DNA of 64,000 bases, taken from Tamlana sp. 2_MG-2023 (GTDB lineage: Bacteria; Bacteroidota; Bacteroidia; Flavobacteriales; Flavobacteriaceae). Below the pieces are notes generated by a model. It was not told where the DNA came from, searched no databases, and saw nothing but the letters and a program-made list of their open reading frames with translations. The stretch lies in the NCBI RefSeq assembly GCF_030548465.1, contig NZ_JAUOSF010000003.1:310001-374000 (forward strand), written 5' to 3'. Of the stretch, positions 16,664 to 25,283 are shown piece after piece. The translations under genes were made by a program, and so were the position numbers. Every line of letters begins with the position of its first letter. The stretch's first letter is position 1.

Positions 16664-19186
16664 ATGATAGATAGAATTATAAAAACATTGATGTTACTAG
16701 TGTTTATCGTAAATGTAAATGCGCAAAGTTCCAAAGTTTGGCAAGGTGTTGTATATCCTAAAGATCTAGATACTTTTTTACAAGGTGAATACACTACAAT
16801 TGAAGGTAATCTTGAGATTTATAGAACAAGCCTGACAAATTTAGCACAACTTAAATCTTTAAAAGTGGTTAGGGGAAGTGTGTATATAGGTATTTATGAC
16901 TATAAACGAGATCTAGAAGAAGGAAACGAGTCATTAACATCTTTAGAGGGCCTTGAGAATTTAACAGAGATTTCTGGTGAACTAGTAATTAGAGATAATG
17001 AATCATTAGATAATATTGACGCCTTAAAAAACTTAAAAAAAGTACATGAGCTCAATATCTCATATAACCCTATGCTCAAAAATATTGAAGGTCTTAGTAA
17101 TCTTTCTGGTGAATTGTTAGGAGGGTTACAGATATATAAAAATAAAGGGTTGCAAGATATTTCTCAACTATCTGGCATCACATTAGTAGGACATCATCTT
17201 GTGGTAAATTCAAACTTATCAATTAGAAGTTTAGAAGGGTTACACAATATAAAAGCTGTTAAAGATGGTTATTTAGGAATAAGAGATAATACGAACCTTA
17301 AAGATTTAAAAGGATTAAGACAAATTAGTACTGTAGATGAAGAAGTCCAAATAAACAGTAACCCCTTAATAGAAAGTTTAGAAGGTCTTGAGAAACTAAC
17401 AGCAATTGGGGAATTTCTATATATTAAGCAAAACAATAACCTTAAGAGCTTAGAAGGGTTAGAGTCCTTAAAAAGTGTAGGAAATGACTTTGATGTCAAT
17501 AAGAATAATAAATTAACCAGTTTAAATGGATTAAAAAAACTAATTACAGTAAAAGGAGATTTACTCATAATAGAAAACCCATTACTAAATGATATTAATG
17601 GAGTAAATACATTAAAGGATTCCATAAAAACAATCGCTATTTATAAAAACGAATCTTTAAAAGAGATTACAGGTTTAAATAATATAAGCGTAGTTAAAGA
17701 AAATGTATCACTTTCTAAAAATCACTTGGAAAAAGTAACAGGCTTTAATGGTTTAAAGACCATTGGAGAAAGCTTAAGTCTCACACTTAACCACATAAAA
17801 GTCTTAAATGGATTTGGAAGTCTAACTACTGTAGAAGATTTTGGTATTGGGACAGATTTAAATGTTATTGATTTGACAAACTCATTTAAAAAACTTACGC
17901 ACGTAGAAAAAGGATTTTATCTACGAAGTGAGGAAACGTTGGAGCATTTTAGCGGACCTAATTCAATCATTGAGGTCGGAAAAGTAATCATTACAGATAA
18001 TGAAAAGTTAGTGTCATTGTCTGGGTTTAATGGCCTTAAGACCTTAACAGAAAAGTTAGAAATTAAAGATAATAAACTATTAAAGATAGTTGAAGGGTTT
18101 AATCGTTTAGAAACAATAAATGGTAGGTTCAATATTGAAGATAACCCAGTTCTTGACAGTATTAAGGGATTTGAAGATATAGACTTTATAGATTATTTAT
18201 GGATAGATGAAAATCGTAAATTATCTAATCTTAGTGGCTTTAATAATTTAAAAAGTGCAAATAAAATATACTTAAGGCGAAACTATGCAATAGAAGATTT
18301 AACAGGGTTTAGTAGCTTAGAGAAAGTAAACGAAGAGCTAGACCTTCATAATCTATCAGAATTAAAATCATTAAATGGACTAGAGAATCTAATGTTTATA
18401 GGGAAGCAGTTAGATTTTACTAATAATAGTAAATTGATAGATTATAGTGCCTTACAAGTTTCTTTTATAGAGTCTATAACCAATAAACACTTGTGGATTT
18501 CTGATAATGGATATAACCCTAATAAAGAAAGACTTCTTATTCATAATAGATTAGATACTAGTTTGATTCCTGAAGAATACCTAAAACCTCTAAATAGGTG
18601 GTGTCTCTCACTTTTACGTAATGAGATTTTTGCCAGAAAAGGTTTTGTTTTTGGTAATCAGGAGTTAACAGATCTTTTTTTAGACATGGGATGGTATCAA
18701 CCAGAAGAGGGTGTTGAGATTGTCTTAAATGATATTGAAGAAGAAAACGTGAGACTCATAAAAATGTATGAACAACAACGTATTGATATGGCAACTGGAG
18801 CAATACGAAGTTTAAAAAATAATCATCAGGATAATATAGATTTTCCTAGTGATTATGAGAAGTACTATCCCATACTAAGAAAATTCATTAAATCTATAGA
18901 TGCTAAGAGTGTTTCAAAATCAAATAAACTTACTTTTTCAATAGCAACAGATATTGATGAAAATGTATTGGGTGAAGATACTGAAAGTATTAACAGTGAT
19001 GTTGTAGATAATATTTCAATTCATTTTAATCATAAAGAAAAGGCATTACATATTATTATTGAAGATAATCGTCTTGAGGAAGATGAGTACGATAGTTGGC
19101 TAACACAAGAGATTATTGATTTTCAGTTTATGATAAAAGATGATTTTACTATAGCTTTTTCACACGCAACAGGAGAGTATAATTAA
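16664..19186 (+). CDS. Large exported L-domain/leucine-rich protein with YARHG domain
   Basis: An 840-residue protein with a signal peptide (about 1-21, NVNAQ). Residues about 40-620 consist of roughly twenty units of 22-24 residues with the pattern LxGLxxLxxVxxxLxIxxNxxL, the receptor L-domain-like repeat of bacterial surface proteins. A YARHG domain follows (about 640-710): RNEIFARKGF, then the aromatic LDMGWYQP and the helix DIEEENVRLIKMYE. The His of the name motif is Lys here. The last about 130 residues are acidic and unassigned. YARHG domains occur in extracellular bacterial proteins and are thought to bind the peptidoglycan or cell wall. It lies 11 bp after the short paralogue and probably shares its transcript. 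Confidence 0.85.
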   Translation: MIDRIIKTLMLLVFIVNVNAQSSKVWQGVVYPKDLDTFLQGEYTTIEGNLEIYRTSLTNLAQLKSLKVVRGSVYIGIYDYKRDLEEGNESLTSLEGLENLTEISGELVIRDNESLDNIDALKNLKKVHELNISYNPMLKNIEGLSNLSGELLGGLQIYKNKGLQDISQLSGITLVGHHLVVNSNLSIRSLEGLHNIKAVKDGYLGIRDNTNLKDLKGLRQISTVDEEVQINSNPLIESLEGLEKLTAIGEFLYIKQNNNLKSLEGLESLKSVGNDFDVNKNNKLTSLNGLKKLITVKGDLLIIENPLLNDINGVNTLKDSIKTIAIYKNESLKEITGLNNISVVKENVSLSKNHLEKVTGFNGLKTIGESLSLTLNHIKVLNGFGSLTTVEDFGIGTDLNVIDLTNSFKKLTHVEKGFYLRSEETLEHFSGPNSIIEVGKVIITDNEKLVSLSGFNGLKTLTEKLEIKDNKLLKIVEGFNRLETINGRFNIEDNPVLDSIKGFEDIDFIDYLWIDENRKLSNLSGFNNLKSANKIYLRRNYAIEDLTGFSSLEKVNEELDLHNLSELKSLNGLENLMFIGKQLDFTNNSKLIDYSALQVSFIESITNKHLWISDNGYNPNKERLLIHNRLDTSLIPEEYLKPLNRWCLSLLRNEIFARKGFVFGNQELTDLFLDMGWYQPEEGVEIVLNDIEEENVRLIKMYEQQRIDMATGAIRSLKNNHQDNIDFPSDYEKYYPILRKFIKSIDAKSVSKSNKLTFSIATDIDENVLGEDTESINSDVVDNISIHFNHKEKALHIIIEDNRLEEDEYDSWLTQEIIDFQFMIKDDFTIAFSHATGEYN

Positions 19187-19206
19187 CAAAGTCCGCTAAA
19201 TAATAA

Positions 19207-19262
19207 ACCGAAACGATAGTGCTTATCACATGATCCACGATTTCTTATACTATCCGTTTGCA
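19207..19262. repeat. Imperfect inverted repeat after the L-domain gene
   Basis: Arms AAACGATAGT (19211-19220) and ACTATCCGTTT (19249-19259) pair with a single bulged base. The gap 19187-19425 holds no gene; this hairpin is the only structure I see in it. It could be a terminator-like or cassette-border structure. Confidence 0.4.
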
Positions 19263-19425
19263 ATCATTGAGTAACGAGCTCATAAAGAAAAACGAAATTA
19301 AAGAACAATCGAAAAAAGTAAACGAAACTTCCTTCTTGATATTGTAGCTTTATTCATTATATATGCTATAATTAATGAAATATTATTGCTAATAATTTCA
19401 GATTAAAAACAGAATTTAGAAAAAA

Positions 19426-20163
19426 ATGGTTCAAGAAAGTGATTTGGATAAATGCAGAAATTGCGAAGTGGAATTAACAGATGAGTTTTGCCCTAAATGT
19501 GGTAGTCCAAAAACGCTAAGAAGAATTGATGGAAGCTATATTTTGTCAGAAATAGTAAGCGTTTTAAATTTTGATAAGGGAATATTTTATACTATTAAAG
19601 AGTTAATTGTTAGACCTGGAAATAATGTTCAAACTTTCATTCATAATGATAGAAATAGACTTGTAAAACCAATAATATTTGTAATAGTTTGTTCTTTAAT
19701 TTATACAGTAGCTCAACAATTTCTAAAATTCGAAGATGGTTATGTGAGTGCTGGTGGATTTGGGGATTCAGTTGTAAATAATATTTTTGGGTGGATACAG
19801 AAGAACTATGGATATGCTAATATTTTAATGGCTATTTTCATTGCTGGATGGATTAAACTTTTCTTTAGAAAATACAAATACAATTTTTTCGAAATTATTC
19901 TTCTCTTGTGTTTTGTTATGGGTGTAGGAATGTTAATCTATACGACATTTGGGATTTTGGAGAGCATTACTAAAATCAAAGTATTACAAATAGGAGCTAT
20001 TTTAGCATTTATTTATACATCTTGGGCAATAGGGCAATTCTTTAACAAAAAGAAAAAAGTGAGCTATTTAAAAGGATTATTAGCTTATATACTTGGAATG
20101 ATATCTTTCTATTTTATAGTAGTAATTATAGGATTGGGAATTGATTTAATATCAAAAACTTAA
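19426..20163 (+). CDS. DUF3667 family membrane protein
   Basis: A 245-residue protein. The N-terminus has a zinc-ribbon-like double CxxC (CRNC at 10-13 and CPKCG at 25-29). A conserved segment follows (IKELIVRPGNNVQTFIHNDRNRLVKPI, about 61-88), after which come four hydrophobic spans (about 85-105, 128-147, 152-175, 180-240). This matches DUF3667, a Bacteroidota family of unknown function with a ribbon and several spans. It is on the same strand as the L-domain genes but 239 bp away. Function cannot be given. Confidence 0.8.
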   Translation: MVQESDLDKCRNCEVELTDEFCPKCGSPKTLRRIDGSYILSEIVSVLNFDKGIFYTIKELIVRPGNNVQTFIHNDRNRLVKPIIFVIVCSLIYTVAQQFLKFEDGYVSAGGFGDSVVNNIFGWIQKNYGYANILMAIFIAGWIKLFFRKYKYNFFEIILLLCFVMGVGMLIYTTFGILESITKIKVLQIGAILAFIYTSWAIGQFFNKKKKVSYLKGLLAYILGMISFYFIVVIIGLGIDLISKT

Positions 20164-20186
20164 TAAAACAACGAAATGATGACAAT

Positions 20187-20294
20187 GGCAATGAGTAATT
20201 GCTTGTTCTTCACTACTTCTGAAAATCCTCACGGATTTTCAGCTTGGTGTATATTTGCATAGTTAAATGCTACCTTACGCAACTACTCATAGCC
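20187..20294. repeat. Nested stem-loop element (attC-like candidate)
   Basis: Outer arms at 20187-20202 and 20279-20294 pair at 14 of 16 positions (two single mismatches). Inside, a perfect 10-bp hairpin (20219-20242) has a TCAC loop. This two-level fold in a gene-free gap (20164-20358) between two single-gene units resembles the folded recombination sites of gene-cassette arrays. I also recall similar sequences between genes in other flavobacterial genomes. No integrase gene is visible. Confidence 0.6.
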
Positions 20295-20358
20295 GAAACC
20301 TTTATTAAAAATTTCACTTAAAATAAAGAGGAAATTCTCGTAAATAAAATAATAAAGT

Positions 20359-20853
20359 ATGAAAATAAACTCAATAGACTCTAAAGGTAGCTTTGTTATT
20401 AAAGACAAAACTAAAGATTTGCTAACAGTCATTTATGAAAAATGGTTTTCAAGTCAAGCGAAAACAGATTTGAATGAAACAGAACTAATAATAAAACCAA
20501 AAAATATATGGCAGAGTAAATTTGACGTACTAAAAGGTGGAATAGTCAAAGGAGATATTGTTTTTACTTGGAAAGGTGACATTGTTATTACTTTAGAGGA
20601 CAAAATTGGAAAGGATAATGAATGGATTATCAAAACAAAAGGCTTTTGGGATTATCGTTTTGAAGTATTTAATAATAGTGAAAGCCTAATATTAATATTG
20701 AAACCTGAATTTAACTGGAAGAACTTTAAATATAATTATGAAATTAAAATATTAGAGGAAAACCTTACTGAAAATGAAATCTTAGAATTGATTTTATATG
20801 CTTCCTTTGGTGTCAACCTTTATAAGTCGAAACAAGACAATATGGAAATTTGA
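20359..20853 (+). CDS. Unknown protein, beta-rich
   Basis: A 164-residue protein without a signal peptide or membrane span. It is rich in alternating hydrophobic and charged residues, with several Trp and Phe (WFSS, NIWQSKFDV, FTWKGDIVITL, FWDYRFEV), and looks like a compact beta-barrel or sandwich. The layout recalls tubby/LURP-one-like proteins, but I see no decisive motif. It sits just after the nested stem-loop at 20187-20294. The next gene starts 14 bp after its stop, so the two may form a cassette. Confidence 0.65.
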   Translation: MKINSIDSKGSFVIKDKTKDLLTVIYEKWFSSQAKTDLNETELIIKPKNIWQSKFDVLKGGIVKGDIVFTWKGDIVITLEDKIGKDNEWIIKTKGFWDYRFEVFNNSESLILILKPEFNWKNFKYNYEIKILEENLTENEILELILYASFGVNLYKSKQDNMEI

Positions 20854-20866
20854 TAACTTTTTTACC

Positions 20867-21367
20867 ATGCATAACATGCTGAAAATATATTCACATCATA
20901 TTTTATTTCTAATTATCGTTTTATTAGGCGGTTCTAACGCCGTAGTTTCTCAGAATAAGGCTATTTGGTCAGGTAATTATGTTTTAAAATCTTCAAAAGC
21001 TGAAGCTATCGACTCTATAAGAATAAGAAAAGCTAAGGATGCCAATAAAGATGATTTAGCGAGTCGATTTGAATCCGATTTAAGTCGGTGGAAAATAGCT
21101 TCAAAAAACGACAATTATGAAGATGAATTAATCGCGAGGCGATTTCTTTTTGATATAGAGAGTTACAGAAACGAATATGAGCAATTTGGTTGGACTACAA
21201 TGCATTCAAAAGGAGAAATAGAATGTATAGATGCTGGACATTTTTTTATGTGTCAGACCACACCAAATAGTCAAGTTAAAATTGATGACGAAGCCTTTTT
21301 TACTAAAACAGGTGTTTTTGGAATTAGACTACATTATGGGCTATTTGAACTCGAAAAATATGAATAA
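20867..21367 (+). CDS. Exported protein of unknown function
   Basis: About 166 residues from the ATG at 20867 (a second ATG at 20876 is equally possible). A longer frame from 20798 would overlap the previous gene by 56 bp and bring a poor N-terminus, so it is not used. From the chosen start, a signal peptide is clear (about 5-29, hydrophobic, ending VVSQ). The mature part is charged (KAEAIDSIRIRKAKDANKDDL) and has two Cys (CIDAGHFFMCQ). No family is recognised. The downstream gap 21368-21503 has no feature I can name. Confidence 0.65.
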   Translation: MHNMLKIYSHHILFLIIVLLGGSNAVVSQNKAIWSGNYVLKSSKAEAIDSIRIRKAKDANKDDLASRFESDLSRWKIASKNDNYEDELIARRFLFDIESYRNEYEQFGWTTMHSKGEIECIDAGHFFMCQTTPNSQVKIDDEAFFTKTGVFGIRLHYGLFELEKYE

Positions 21368-21503
21368 TCAAACAAGCATTATTAAGAACAAGTAGGGCCA
21401 ATAATCTGTATAATTTTATGCTAGTCTTGCTTTCTATGTTTGGTTGTTATTGTTGAATTCGATGTATTTAAAATACGCACAAGCGCTATGTATATCCGAT
21501 ATT

Positions 21504-22109
21504 TCACAACCAATAAGGCACAAGTATTAATTGTGGAATAAAGCCTATAAAAGCACCAGTAATGAGCTCTACGCTGTTGTGAGCCTTTAGGTGTAATCTC
21601 GACGTAGCAACCGCTCCTGTTATAATAGCCATTAAGGCTAATGTTCCATTAATATTTATGCTATAATGAATGCTAAGGGCTATAAAAAACATGATTAATC
21701 CATTAACGCCAATCATATGTATGCTGGCCTTGAAACCGAATACGGCTAGACACATACAAGCCATATTAGAGATTAGAATACCTACAAAGAAGAAGTACAA
21801 CTCAATAGATTGGTTTGGGGTTACAATTTTTTTAATAACTAACAACAGAATAACACAATTGAGCATTAGAGGAAGTATACGTTGTTTCGCAGTGCTAAGA
21901 TGAATACTTTCTACTTTTCCTAAAATTTTCAAAAGAAAAAATAGTAATATGGGTAGTATAACCGTTAAAATAGAAATCGAGATTAATTTAGCAGTGATAA
22001 TTTCAACTGGAATAAATCTCGGAGATTTTGCAAAATAAAAGGCAACACCGGCAATAGGCATTATTAAAGGATGAAAAATATACGAAATACTCTTTAACAG
22101 TTTATCCAT
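21504..22109 (-). CDS. PAP2-like integral membrane protein, intact copy
   Basis: A 201-residue protein with about six membrane spans. The end shows SRLHLKAHNSVE, which fits the third PAP2 motif SRxxxxxHxxxD except that Glu replaces the last Asp. The segment STAKQRILPL may correspond to the first motif. The central PSGH motif is not visible, so catalytic function is uncertain. PAP2 enzymes dephosphorylate lipid phosphates. The start codon overlaps the rpoN stop by one base (22109), which implies co-transcription behind rpoN. The 3' 438 bp are duplicated at 15326-15763. Confidence 0.75.
   Translation of the reverse strand: MDKLLKSISYIFHPLIMPIAGVAFYFAKSPRFIPVEIITAKLISISILTVILPILLFFLLKILGKVESIHLSTAKQRILPLMLNCVILLLVIKKIVTPNQSIELYFFFVGILISNMACMCLAVFGFKASIHMIGVNGLIMFFIALSIHYSININGTLALMAIITGAVATSRLHLKAHNSVELITGAFIGFIPQLILVPYWL
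21506..21943. repeat. 438-bp direct repeat, right copy
   Basis: Partner of 15326-15763 at a constant 6,180-bp offset, with no gaps and 13 mismatches. It covers the 3' 72% of the intact PAP2-like gene. Confidence 0.95.
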
Positions 22110-23569
22110 TATATTTTTTTACGTAATCGAGCTACTGGTATATCTAATTGCTCTCTATACTTTGCAACGGTTCTTCGTGCTATAGGATAGCCTTTTTCTT
22201 TTAAAATGGAAGCCAAAGTTTCGTCGGTTAACGGTTTTTTCTTGTTTTCTTCTTCAATAACAGTTTCAAGAATTTTTTTAATTTCTCGTGTTGAAACGTC
22301 TTCCCCTTGATCATTTTTCATCGATTCTGAAAAGAATTCCTTTATAAGTTTTGTGCCGTAAGGCGTATCAACGTACTTACTATTAGCTACTCGCGATACT
22401 GTTGAAACATCCATAGAAATTTCATCGGCAATATCTTTAAGAATCATCGGTTTTAAATTGCGCTCATCACCGGTAAGAAAGTATTCTTCTTGATAATGCA
22501 TGATGGCGCTCATGGTTACAAAAAGCGTTTGCTGACGTTGTTTTATAGCTTCTATAAACCATTTTGCGGCATCTAGTTTTTGCTTGATGAACATCACAGC
22601 ATCTTTCTGTGATTTTGACTTCTCCTTAGAGTCTTTATACCCTTTAAGCATGTTATTATAAGCGCTAGATACATGAAGCTCTGGAGCGTTTCTTCCGTTA
22701 AGGGTTAATTCCAGCTCACCATCAACAATTTTAATAGCAAAATCTGGAACGACATGCTCTACAATACGGTTGTTTCCAGCGTATGAACCTCCTGGTTTCG
22801 GATTTAAATGTTCAATTTCTGAAATCGCGCCTTTAAGCTGTTCTTCAGTAATGTTAAATTTCTGAATTAATTTTTTGTAATGCTTTTTTGTAAACTGATC
22901 AAAAGCTTTATCAATGATAGCTGTGGCTAACTCGGTATCTGCTGTTTTATCCTTTCGGTGTAGTTGAATGCTTAAACATTCCTGTAAACTTCTTGCTCCA
23001 ACGCCTGCAGGATCTAATTGATGTACAATTTTCAAAACTTTTGTAATGGCTTCCTCGGTAGTATATACATTTTGAGTGAAAGCCAAATCATCCATGATGT
23101 CACTAATTTCACGTCTGATGTAACCACTTTCATCGACGCTTCCTACTAGAAATTCGGCGATATCACGTTCTTCATCAGTTAACCTATAAGTGTTTAACTG
23201 ACTAATTAAATGCTGTGTGAAAGACGTTCCAGCGGCATAAGGCATTGTTTTTTCTTCATCGTCGCTACTGTAATTGTTTGCCTGTGTTCTGTATTCCGGA
23301 ATTTCATCATCGCTTAAATACTCATCAACATTGATATCATCGGTATTGATTGTTTCATTGTCGTCATAGTCGTCTGATGAATTATCGAAATCTGAATCTA
23401 AATCATTTAAGCTTTCTTCCTTACCACCTTCTAAGGCTGGGTTTTCTTCCAATTCTTGCTTTAAACGCTGCTCAAAAGCCTGTGTAGGCAACTGAATCAA
23501 TTTCATTAATTGAATCTGCTGCGGGGACAGTTTTTGCGATAATTTAAATTGTAAATGTTGTTTAAGCAT
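22109..23569 (-). CDS. rpoN: RNA polymerase sigma-54 factor
   Basis: A 486-residue protein. The N-terminal activator-interacting region reads LKQHLQFKLSQKLSPQQIQLMKLIQLP-like; the central acidic linker (about 45-110) is long; the core-binding and DNA-binding regions follow. The C-terminal RpoN box is present as ARRTVAKYRE. Sigma-54 needs AAA+ activators, none of which are in this window. The last base overlaps the PAP2-like gene. The upstream gap (23570-23731) separates it from asnS, which is on the same strand. Confidence 0.96.
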   Translation of the reverse strand: MLKQHLQFKLSQKLSPQQIQLMKLIQLPTQAFEQRLKQELEENPALEGGKEESLNDLDSDFDNSSDDYDDNETINTDDINVDEYLSDDEIPEYRTQANNYSSDDEEKTMPYAAGTSFTQHLISQLNTYRLTDEERDIAEFLVGSVDESGYIRREISDIMDDLAFTQNVYTTEEAITKVLKIVHQLDPAGVGARSLQECLSIQLHRKDKTADTELATAIIDKAFDQFTKKHYKKLIQKFNITEEQLKGAISEIEHLNPKPGGSYAGNNRIVEHVVPDFAIKIVDGELELTLNGRNAPELHVSSAYNNMLKGYKDSKEKSKSQKDAVMFIKQKLDAAKWFIEAIKQRQQTLFVTMSAIMHYQEEYFLTGDERNLKPMILKDIADEISMDVSTVSRVANSKYVDTPYGTKLIKEFFSESMKNDQGEDVSTREIKKILETVIEEENKKKPLTDETLASILKEKGYPIARRTVAKYREQLDIPVARLRKKI

Positions 23570-23731
23570 GATTTAGGTTTACATATATCAAAAATAATTA
23601 ATTTACATTAATTAGTTGATGTGATATAAGGCTTTCTTGTATAATAGGTGTAAACTCCTGCCTAATAGGTTTAATTGCCTTAAGGTGTCTTAAAATTAAG
23701 TAAACTTCTATGCCGGTTTATGAGAATTGAA

Positions 23732-25165
23732 TTAAAATTCTGCGTTTTGAGGCGTTCTAGGGAATGGAATGACATCTCTAATATTACTCATTCCAGTAGC
23801 GAACATCACTAAACGTTCAAAACCTAAACCAAATCCGGAGTGTACAGCGGTTCCAAATTTGCGTAAATCCAAATACCACCATAATTCTTCTTCTGGAATA
23901 TCAATGGCAGCCATCTTTTCTTTTAAAATCTCTAAACGTTCTTCACGCTGCGCACCACCAACAATTTCACCAATACCAGGGAAAAGAATATCCATGGCAC
24001 GAACCGTTTTACCGTCGTCGTTAAGGCGCATGTAAAAGGCTTTAATATTGGCAGGGTAATCAAATAAAATTACAGGACATTTAAAGTGTTTTTCAACAAG
24101 AAAACGTTCGTGTTCACTTTGTAAATCTGTTCCCCATTCATCAATAAGATAATTAAATTTCTTTTTCTTATTTGGTTTGCAGTTGCGTAATATATCAATG
24201 GCTTCGGTGTAGCTTACTCGTTTGAAATGATTATCTGTGACAAAATTTAATTTTTCAATTAAAGACATGTCGCTACGTTCTGCCTGAGGTTTTGTTTTCT
24301 CCTCGTCTTGTAAACGTTTGTCTAAAAACTCTAAATCTTCACGGTTGTGCTCAAGAATGTATTTAATAACCGATTTCATAAAGTCTTCAGCCAAATCCAT
24401 ATTTCCAGCCAAATCCATAAAGGCCACTTCTGGCTCAATCATCCAGAATTCAGCTAAATGGCGCGATGTATTCGAATTTTCAGCTCTAAAAGTCGGTCCG
24501 AATGTGTAAACTTTACCAAGAGACATGGCGTAAGTTTCAGCTTCTAACTGTCCTGAAACCGTTAGATTAGTTTCTTTTCCAAAGAAATCTTTAGAATAAT
24601 CTACCGTACCATCTTCATTTAAAGGTGGATTTTTAGAATCTAAGTTCGATACCTTAAACATTTCACCGGCACCTTCAGCATCACTTCCTGTAATAATTGG
24701 TGAATGCATGTAGTAAAAACCACTTTCATTAAAATATTTATGAATGGCAAAAGAAAGCGATGAACGCAAACGCATTACCGCACTAAATGTATTTGTTCTT
24801 GTACGTAAATGGGCGTTTTCTCTTAAAAATTCAAAAGAGTGTTTTTTCGGTTGAATGGGGTAGGTTTCAGGATCTGAATCGCCTAAAATTTCTAATTTAG
24901 AGACTTGAATTTCAACTTTTTGACCTTTACCTTGACTTTCCACTAATTCACCTTTAACATGAATAGCTGCTCCCGTGGTTACACGTTTAAGCAAGGCTTC
25001 GTCAAAGTTTTCAAAATCCACAACACATTGAATATTATTCAATGTAGATCCATCGTTTAAAGCTATAAAACGGTTCGCTCTAAATGTTCTAACCCAACCT
25101 TTTATTTCAACTTCTGGTATAACAATATTTTGTGTTAATAGATCCGAAATAGTTTTTGGTTGCAT
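23732..25165 (-). CDS. asnS: Asparaginyl-tRNA synthetase
   Basis: A 477-residue class IIb synthetase. The N-terminal OB-fold anticodon-binding domain (about 15-105) is followed by the catalytic core with motif 2 ([19 protein letters not shown]) and motif 3 ([12 protein letters not shown]). Serine and aspartate versions differ in the [10 protein letters not shown] region, and the match is to AsnS. It charges tRNA-Asn with asparagine in the cytoplasm. Length is normal. Confidence 0.97.
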   Translation of the reverse strand: MQPKTISDLLTQNIVIPEVEIKGWVRTFRANRFIALNDGSTLNNIQCVVDFENFDEALLKRVTTGAAIHVKGELVESQGKGQKVEIQVSKLEILGDSDPETYPIQPKKHSFEFLRENAHLRTRTNTFSAVMRLRSSLSFAIHKYFNESGFYYMHSPIITGSDAEGAGEMFKVSNLDSKNPPLNEDGTVDYSKDFFGKETNLTVSGQLEAETYAMSLGKVYTFGPTFRAENSNTSRHLAEFWMIEPEVAFMDLAGNMDLAEDFMKSVIKYILEHNREDLEFLDKRLQDEEKTKPQAERSDMSLIEKLNFVTDNHFKRVSYTEAIDILRNCKPNKKKKFNYLIDEWGTDLQSEHERFLVEKHFKCPVILFDYPANIKAFYMRLNDDGKTVRAMDILFPGIGEIVGGAQREERLEILKEKMAAIDIPEEELWWYLDLRKFGTAVHSGFGLGFERLVMFATGMSNIRDVIPFPRTPQNAEF

Positions 25166-25283
25166 AGGTGTAAGTTTTGAACTGTAAATATAATAGATTA
25201 TATCGTTAAAATTGAAATAATAAACCTAAAAATTGATATTGAATTTCGGTTTAAATGCAATAAATGATGTTAAACTGTAATTT

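Larger units (their letters stand above)
15764..21505. other. Accessory island between direct repeats
   Basis: The region between the two repeat copies holds the IS remnant, two L-domain proteins, a DUF3667 protein, two unknown proteins and intergenic stem-loops, all genes on the plus strand. The flanks (outer-membrane protein on the left; rpoN on the right) look like normal chromosome. Recombination between the repeats would remove exactly 6,180 bp and leave one intact PAP2-like gene. No integrase gene is present. Confidence 0.75.

Noticed and set aside
20798-20866. Longer start for the secreted protein at the island's right end
   Set aside because: It overlaps the previous gene by 56 bp and hides the signal peptide that begins at 20867 or 20876.
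15326-21943. A composite transposon or complete prophage as explanation of the island
   Set aside because: Only one degraded IS end, no integrase, and no phage genes; the flanking repeats are gene fragments, not IS copies.
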